From Lachnospiraceae bacterium (GTDB taxonomy: Bacteria; Bacillota; Clostridia; Lachnospirales; Lachnospiraceae), in assembly GCA_004552595.1 (NCBI GenBank), contig SFNX01000036.1, positions 1 through 27,885 of the forward strand: a stretch of 27,885 nucleotides of DNA. The letters run 5' to 3'. Position 1 is the stretch's first letter; each line of letters begins with the position of its first letter. The notes below the pieces were generated by a model. The model searched no databases, had not been told where the DNA came from, and saw only the letters and a program-made list of their open reading frames with translations. The position numbers and the translations under genes are program-made. Below, piece after piece: positions 23,497-27,885 of this stretch.

Positions 23497-26400
23497 TTAT
23501 CTGTAATAACATTTATTCATATCAACGTATCCGCTGATACCGTTTACGCTTCCCTTTGAAGTGTACTGCCACATATCGTATTTACCCGAATATGTAGGAG
23601 CTGAATTGTACTGTGCAAGCCAGATCTTATAACCTGAAAGCTCGCCTGCTTTCATATAGCTTGAAAGCCATGTCTTGTTAGCATATACACCAGCTGAATA
23701 TCCGGCACTCCTTACAGTATTACAGAACGCCTTAATGATTGCTGTTCTCTGTGATGCACTCATTCCGTTGTAGCCGGCTCTTGGTGAACTCTCACAATCC
23801 ATAAAGATTGGGAAGTCAAGTCCGTATCCGTTACACAGATATGCACACATTGAAGCCTCTTCTACAGCTTCTGCTTCTGTTACCGCAGTAGTAAAGAAGT
23901 ATACGCCAACCTTAAGTCCTGCTGCCTTAGCGCCCTTAATATGACTCTTGAAATACGGATCTTCAATAAGAGCACCGGTAGATGAGCCCCTGTATCCGCA
24001 TCTTATAATTACGTAGTCAACTCCTGATGACTTTACCGCTGCCCAGTTGATACTTGGCTGATATTTAGAAACATCAATACCAAGACTTCCTGAGCCTGCA
24101 GATACTGTACCGCTTTCACCAAAGTCATATTCAACTCCGCCAATTACCTGCTTACCCGTAACCTTATTATGATTCTTATCAAAGTAGCACTTCTGTCCAT
24201 CTATAGTCTGCCATCCTGTATAAAGGAATGTTTCGACTTTTCTGTAGAATTTCTGTGTTTTATCTCTTAAATAATCCCGATACTTGGCAAGTCTGTAGGA
24301 ATCGCCTTCCTTAACGTAGAGTGCATTCTTAGAAGCATCGTAGAGCTGTGCATCATCTGCATACTTCTGTTCCTTGGCATTAACGGTAATTGTAATATCC
24401 GCACTCTTACCGTTATCGCTCTTAACAGTCATCTTAGTGCTTCCTGCCTTAAGGCCTTTGACTGTAACGCTCGTACTGTCATAAGTACATGAAGCAATAG
24501 AACTGTCGCTGAATGTAACACCTGAAATCTTCTTACCGGCCGGTGAAATACTTGCAGTAATCTTTGTTGTTTCATCGACCTTTATTGTTGCTGTTCCTGA
24601 AAGTGAGATCGATGATGTATCAGGCTGCTTATATGAGCAGAATTTGCATTTTCCGTTTTCATATGTACATGCAACGCTGTTATTGTTATGGTTCTGATTA
24701 CATCCTGAAACAGAACATGTCACCTTATGTGTTCCGTTGTTGTTAGTTGCATATGTAAGGTTGTGCGTAGGCTGGTAAGAACAATGCTTACACTTTCCAT
24801 TCTCAATTGTACAAGTCTCACTGTCTTTATTATGTCCCTGGTCACATCCTGAAACAGAACATGTCACCTTATGTGTTCCGTTGTTATTAGATGTATATGT
24901 AGGCTTGTGTTCCTGTTCAGCTGGCTTAGTATAATTACAATGCTTACACTTTCCGTTTTCATATTCACAAGCCACATTGTTATTATTATGACTTTGATCG
25001 CATCCTGAAACAGAACATGTTACATTATGCGTTCCGTTACTGTTAGATGTATATGTAAGCGTGTGCTCAGCAGACTGCTTCTTATATCCGCATTTAGAAC
25101 ATGCTCCGGCTTCACCACTGGTATCGCAATCCTCAGTCTTTTGCTCATTACAATCCGAATCTGTGCATTTACAAGTATGTTTGCCGTCATTATTAGGAGT
25201 GTAATCAAATGTATGCTCGCCATCTACATGTGTAAGCAACAGCGGGAATAATACACTTACATTTCCAAGGTTCGATTGCGCAGTAGTCTTAATCTTCTCT
25301 GCTACTGCAAGAAGTGTTCCTGTCTTTTCCAGCTTTGCTGTCTTAGAAATATCAACAGCTGCCTCTACATATTCTTCTCCATTAACAGTCTTGGTAGATT
25401 CAACATATTCTACAGTATCAGTAAGCTTATTAGGCGCTGCCTCAACGTCTGCTGCCTGATTGCCTCCGGTATCTTCTGCTGCTACATTGACTTCCTTCTC
25501 AGACTTGATTTCGTCCTTAATGTTAGCAATAACCTTATATTCAACCTTAGCCTTAACGCTAACCATCTGCGCTGACTTAGGAAGCTCGAAATCCGCAAGT
25601 GAATCATTCGGGTTAAGTGTAACAGTATAGTCTCCGGCATTTACATCCGTCATATGAATAATTCCGTCAAGGTCATCATCCGATTCCTCCGATGAATTTC
25701 CTTCACTGTCAGCAACTGTTACTGACCACGGAACGTCTTTAACTAATGTCTCATCTTCATCAATAAGCTTAATCTTAAGATCCTTCTCAACAGAAGTTAA
25801 TACTAAAGATAAAACCTTACCAATCTGTGGGGTTGCTTCTTCAAGGGAAATAGGCTCTTCAACATTTTCTACAGCCATTGCAACCTGCTCAAAGGAAGTA
25901 TCCTCGTATTTTGTAAGCTTTGAAAAAGCCTCTGCCTTTAAGTCGGCACACTGAAGCTTGGCATATACGTTAGTCGTAAGGATTGATGACACAAAAAGGA
26001 CTACTGCAAGTCCCATGGCAACATACTGCATCCATGAAGCATTCTTAAATGCAGCAAAGAACGAATCATCTGAATTAAGTTCGTCAAGTCCTGAGAAATC
26101 AGGAATTACCGCATCCTTCCAGTCAGCTGATGATTTTCTAAAATCAGACCCAAGATCATTATTGTCAAAATCATCACGTGATTTACTAATCTCTGAAAGT
26201 CTTGGTAGCTTAAAGCCCTTATCTTCTCTCTTAACGCTGTTATCAGGCTTCTTATCAGTACTAATCTCTCTGTCAAGATCTACAACATCAAAGCTTACTG
26301 TATCATATACAGACTTTTTCTCAGTCTTGTCTTTCTGCTTAGTTACCTTGACCTTAGAAGCCTTTTTAATCTCTTTTTCTTTTGCAAGGATTGCGTCCTT

Positions 26401-26535
26401 AGTGCCTTTTTTGACACGTCTTCTAATCTTTTTCTTAGACGCTTCCTTTTCTCTAATAATAATTTTGTCAGGATTAGTTGCATCGAAAGTAGATTTCGAA
26501 AACAAATCATCCCCTCTTGAATCCCTTGAAAACAT
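23497..26535 (-). CDS. membrane-anchored GH25 muramidase with Cys/His surface modules
   Basis: A 1012-residue type II membrane protein that should hydrolyse the MurNAc-GlcNAc bond of peptidoglycan from outside the membrane. Domains in order: a cytoplasmic region of about 167 residues, strongly basic at 28-75 and acidic/polar after that; one membrane segment at about 168-190; an extracellular region of no recognised family (about 195-435); four Cys/His-rich modules (440-484, 490-534, 542-586, 590-635); a Big_2-like beta domain (about 641-718); a pair of cell-wall-binding-like repeats with TGWQTIDG and YFD (about 768-810); and a GH25 domain (about 818-1010). GH25 signatures are GIDVSKYQ with Asp821, the FMDCE acid pair Asp913/Glu915, and MWQYTSKG near the end. 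It sits between rfbA and rfbC, with rfbC only 10 nt downstream, which ties cell-wall cutting to polymer synthesis. Substrate and anchoring follow from the family; the role of the cytoplasmic part is unknown. Confidence 0.9.
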   Translation of the reverse strand: MFSRDSRGDDLFSKSTFDATNPDKIIIREKEASKKKIRRRVKKGTKDAILAKEKEIKKASKVKVTKQKDKTEKKSVYDTVSFDVVDLDREISTDKKPDNSVKREDKGFKLPRLSEISKSRDDFDNNDLGSDFRKSSADWKDAVIPDFSGLDELNSDDSFFAAFKNASWMQYVAMGLAVVLFVSSILTTNVYAKLQCADLKAEAFSKLTKYEDTSFEQVAMAVENVEEPISLEEATPQIGKVLSLVLTSVEKDLKIKLIDEDETLVKDVPWSVTVADSEGNSSEESDDDLDGIIHMTDVNAGDYTVTLNPNDSLADFELPKSAQMVSVKAKVEYKVIANIKDEIKSEKEVNVAAEDTGGNQAADVEAAPNKLTDTVEYVESTKTVNGEEYVEAAVDISKTAKLEKTGTLLAVAEKIKTTAQSNLGNVSVLFPLLLTHVDGEHTFDYTPNNDGKHTCKCTDSDCNEQKTEDCDTSGEAGACSKCGYKKQSAEHTLTYTSNSNGTHNVTCSVSGCDQSHNNNNVACEYENGKCKHCNYTKPAEQEHKPTYTSNNNGTHKVTCSVSGCDQGHNKDSETCTIENGKCKHCSYQPTHNLTYATNNNGTHKVTCSVSGCNQNHNNNSVACTYENGKCKFCSYKQPDTSSISLSGTATIKVDETTKITASISPAGKKISGVTFSDSSIASCTYDSTSVTVKGLKAGSTKMTVKSDNGKSADITITVNAKEQKYADDAQLYDASKNALYVKEGDSYRLAKYRDYLRDKTQKFYRKVETFLYTGWQTIDGQKCYFDKNHNKVTGKQVIGGVEYDFGESGTVSAGSGSLGIDVSKYQPSINWAAVKSSGVDYVIIRCGYRGSSTGALIEDPYFKSHIKGAKAAGLKVGVYFFTTAVTEAEAVEEASMCAYLCNGYGLDFPIFMDCESSPRAGYNGMSASQRTAIIKAFCNTVRSAGYSAGVYANKTWLSSYMKAGELSGYKIWLAQYNSAPTYSGKYDMWQYTSKGSVNGISGYVDMNKCYYR
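24631..25218 (-). repeat. four tandem Cys/His modules in the muramidase gene
   Basis: The coding sequence for residues 440-635 holds four modules of about 45 residues. Each has a YTxNxxGxH start, a CxxxxC pair, a third Cys, and a GxCxxC end (ACSKC in the first module) with an aromatic residue shortly after. Modules 2-4 share the exact string TCSVSGC. At DNA level 24701-24740 and 24845-24884 are identical over 40 nt, and the copy starting at 25001 matches for its first 20 nt; spacing is 144 and 156 nt, whole numbers of codons. Module 1 is clearly diverged. The Cys and His spacing suggests metal binding or disulfide stabilisation outside the cell; this is inference. Confidence 0.9.
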
Positions 26536-26653
26536 TTTATCCCCTTTATTAACTATTCCTATAACTGCTTAATTCAAGCATATGCCTCCCCAAGCATCAG
26601 CTGAACTTAAGTGAATTAATACAATCAAATGTTCAATGATCAAAATCAAAAAC
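26536..26653 (-). promoter_or_regulatory. longest intergenic gap, with a weak candidate promoter
   Basis: This 118-nt gap between rfbA and the muramidase gene is the best place for an internal promoter. On the minus strand, TTGATC (26643-26638) and TATTAA (26621-26616) are 16 nt apart, each matching four of six bases of the sigma-A -35 and -10 consensus. A short inverted repeat (TGCTT, five-base loop, AAGCA) follows but has no T-run, so I do not call a terminator. An AAAGGGGAT ribosome site lies just before the muramidase ATG. AT-rich DNA gives such promoter matches by chance, so this is only a candidate. Confidence 0.25.
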
Positions 26654-27532
26654 TTACAATCCGTTAGCTACATCTACAAGATATTTACCGTATTCAGTCT
26701 TAAGAAGCGGTTCGGCTAGCTTTAAAAGCTGCTCCTTGTCGATAAAGCCTCTCTTGTATGCAATCTCTTCAATACATGATACATACATTCCCTGTCTCTT
26801 CTGGAATGTAGCAACAAAGTCTGCTGCCGCAAGAAGCATGTCATGATTACCTGTATCAAGCCATGCAAAGCCTCTTCCAAGAGTCTCTACATGAAGATTT
26901 CCGCGTGATAAATATTCATTGTTAACAGCTGTAATCTCAAGCTCACCTCTCTTAGACGGCTTAATATTTTTAGCGATGTCAACGACTGTGTTATCGTAAA
27001 AGTAAAGTCCCGGTACTGCGTAATTGCTCTTAGGATTCTGAGGTTTTTCCTCAATTGAGATTGCAACACCGTTCTCATCGATTTCAACTACGCCATACTC
27101 TCTCGGATCTCTTACATAATATCCAAAAATTGTAGCGCCCGGCTCTGACTCTGTTCTCTGTGCAGCAACCTTAAGAACCTTAGAAAAGCTTTGTCCGTAG
27201 AAAATATTATCTCCAAGAACTAATGCAACTGCATCATTTCCAATGAAATCAGCGCCGATAATAAATGCTTCCGCAAGTCCATTTGGTGCTTCCTGAATCG
27301 CATATTCAATATTCATTCCAAGCTGGCTTCCATCTTCCAATAAGTCCTTGAATACAGGAAGATCTCTTGGTGTCGAAATAATAAGCACTTCTCTTATTCC
27401 GGCAAGCATAAGCGTAGATAACGGATAATAAATCATCGGCTTATCATATACCGGCATTATCTGCTTGGAAATTGCCTTTGTTAACGGATACAGGCGTGTT
27501 CCGGAACCGCCCGCAAGAATAATACCCTTCAT
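26654..27532 (-). CDS. rfbA: glucose-1-phosphate thymidylyltransferase
   Basis: RmlA joins glucose-1-phosphate and dTTP to give dTDP-glucose, the first step of dTDP-L-rhamnose synthesis. The 292-residue length is normal for the family. The nucleotide-binding loop LAGGSGTRLYPLT is at residues 6-18, followed by SKQIMPVYDKPMIYYPL, the LGDNIFYG metal and nucleotide region near residue 110, and the EEKPQNPKSNYAVPGLYFYD sugar-binding segment. An AGGAG ribosome site sits 6 nt before the ATG. It follows rfbB by 8 nt. It is followed by 118 nt without a gene, the longest gap in the window, before the muramidase gene. Its glucose-1-phosphate could come from the sugar mutase further down the cluster. Confidence 0.97.
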   Translation of the reverse strand: MKGIILAGGSGTRLYPLTKAISKQIMPVYDKPMIYYPLSTLMLAGIREVLIISTPRDLPVFKDLLEDGSQLGMNIEYAIQEAPNGLAEAFIIGADFIGNDAVALVLGDNIFYGQSFSKVLKVAAQRTESEPGATIFGYYVRDPREYGVVEIDENGVAISIEEKPQNPKSNYAVPGLYFYDNTVVDIAKNIKPSKRGELEITAVNNEYLSRGNLHVETLGRGFAWLDTGNHDMLLAAADFVATFQKRQGMYVSCIEEIAYKRGFIDKEQLLKLAEPLLKTEYGKYLVDVANGL

Positions 27533-27540
27533 AAAATCTC

Positions 27541-27885
27541 CTATTTGTACATCTCACTGTAATACTTCTGATAATCTCCGCTTGTAACGTTCTCCATCCA
27601 GTCAGTATGATTAAAGTACCACTCTATAGTGAGCTTAATTCCGTCTTTAAACATTGTCTCAGGCTCCCAGCCGATTTCCTTTTTAATCTTGTCAGGAGCA
27701 ATTGCATATCTTCTGTCATGTCCCTTACGATCTTCAACGTATGTAATAAGATCTCTGTTAACATGAGCCTTTCTCTCATCTGAATCATCAAGCATATCAT
27801 GAATTGTCTCTATGATTATCTCGACTATTTCGATATTCTGTTTCTCATTATGTCCGCCGATATTGTACTTTTCTCCGATTCTTCC
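27541..27885 (-). CDS. rfbB: dTDP-glucose 4,6-dehydratase, C-terminal part (cut by window edge)
   Basis: RmlB/RfbB converts dTDP-glucose to dTDP-4-dehydro-6-deoxyglucose, the second step of dTDP-L-rhamnose synthesis, in the cytoplasm. Only the last 114 codons are in the window, and the frame is open to the edge. The visible part holds the family's YNIGGHNEK segment near the edge, then an ITYVEDRKGHDRRYAI stretch and the PDKIKKEIGWEPE helix, which are characteristic of the substrate-binding C-terminal half. The NAD-binding Rossmann fold and the catalytic Tyr-x3-Lys lie outside. An internal ATG at 27795 is not the start because family similarity continues upstream of it. The TAG stop lies 8 nt before rfbA, whose ribosome site is in this junction, so the two genes are co-transcribed. 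Identification rests on recognised motifs. Confidence 0.95.
   Translation of the reverse strand, partial: GRIGEKYNIGGHNEKQNIEIVEIIIETIHDMLDDSDERKAHVNRDLITYVEDRKGHDRRYAIAPDKIKKEIGWEPETMFKDGIKLTIEWYFNHTDWMENVTSGDYQKYYSEMYK

Noticed and set aside
24631..25218. Regular DNA repeats that might suggest a CRISPR array
   Set aside because: The repeats are coding, spaced by whole codons, and translate to homologous Cys/His modules; the stretches between them are also coding and similar to one another.
25958..26572. Plus-strand open frame of 204 codons
   Set aside because: It lies antisense to the charged N-terminus of the muramidase, is low-complexity (Ser/Leu-rich) as expected for the complement of a Lys/Asp/Glu-rich region, and has no family features.
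26575..26600. Short inverted repeat in the gap before the muramidase gene as a terminator
   Set aside because: The stem is only five base pairs and no T-run follows in the direction of transcription.
1..27885. Mobile elements, tRNA or rRNA genes, or phage genes
   Set aside because: No transposase, integrase, tRNA-like or rRNA-like sequence was recognised; gene density and style look even across the window.

Overview
The window reads as part of a cell-envelope polysaccharide locus from a low-to-moderate GC Gram-positive of the class Clostridia, most likely a gut or rumen Lachnospiraceae. The reasons are the AT-leaning codon use, AGGAG-type ribosome sites, the family make-up (PgcA-type sugar mutase, GlmS, ClpX-like ATPase) and a GH25 muramidase carrying Cys/His surface modules of a kind common in that group. 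Taxonomy is inference; no rRNA or other marker gene is present.

Every gene I can support lies on the minus strand, so transcription runs from high to low coordinates. There are 19 complete or near-complete genes and a partial gene at each edge. They are packed very tightly: many junctions overlap or touch (rfbC/wzm, wzt/methyltransferase-kinase, methyltransferase-kinase/GT, GT/GT, GT87/GtrA, esterase/GT, PGT/GT, ClpX-like/MBOAT). The longest untranslated gap is 118 nt and no convincing intrinsic terminator was seen, so the stretch may be one long transcription unit or a few nested ones.

Layout in transcription order. (1) Activated sugar supply, 27885-22935: end of rfbB, rfbA, then a membrane-anchored GH25 muramidase, then rfbC. 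These are steps of dTDP-L-rhamnose synthesis; rfbD is not in the window. (2) Export, 22935-20576: an ABC-2 permease (Wzm-like) and its ATPase (Wzt-like) with a C-terminal carbohydrate-binding domain. (3) Chain modification and assembly, 20592-14345: a three-part methyltransferase/kinase-like protein that resembles the WbdD chain-terminator architecture, then two large two-module GT2 proteins. (4) 14320-9786: a PgcA-type phosphohexomutase with an apparently broken C-terminus, a GT87-like membrane glycosyltransferase, a GtrA flippase and an acetylesterase-like lipoprotein. (5) 9805-5037: three more GT2 enzymes and the polyprenyl-phosphate sugar-1-phosphate transferase that starts the chain. (6) 5001-1: glmS, a divergent ClpX-like ATPase, an AlgI/DltB-type MBOAT O-acyltransferase and the first codons of a secreted or membrane protein.

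Working model (inference): the initiating transferase loads undecaprenyl phosphate, the GT2 enzymes build a rhamnose-containing chain in the cytoplasm, the methyltransferase-kinase caps the chain, and the Wzt C-terminal domain recognises the cap and exports the chain through Wzm. GT87/GtrA could then decorate it outside the membrane, MBOAT could add acyl groups and the lipoprotein esterase could remove them. The muramidase could open peptidoglycan around the site of polymer insertion. The most interesting points are the putative cap-and-export module in what looks like a Gram-positive, the complementary erosion of paired GT2 modules, the out-of-frame tail left at the mutase gene's 3' end, the ClpX-like protein lacking the RKH loop, and the muramidase embedded in the rhamnose genes.
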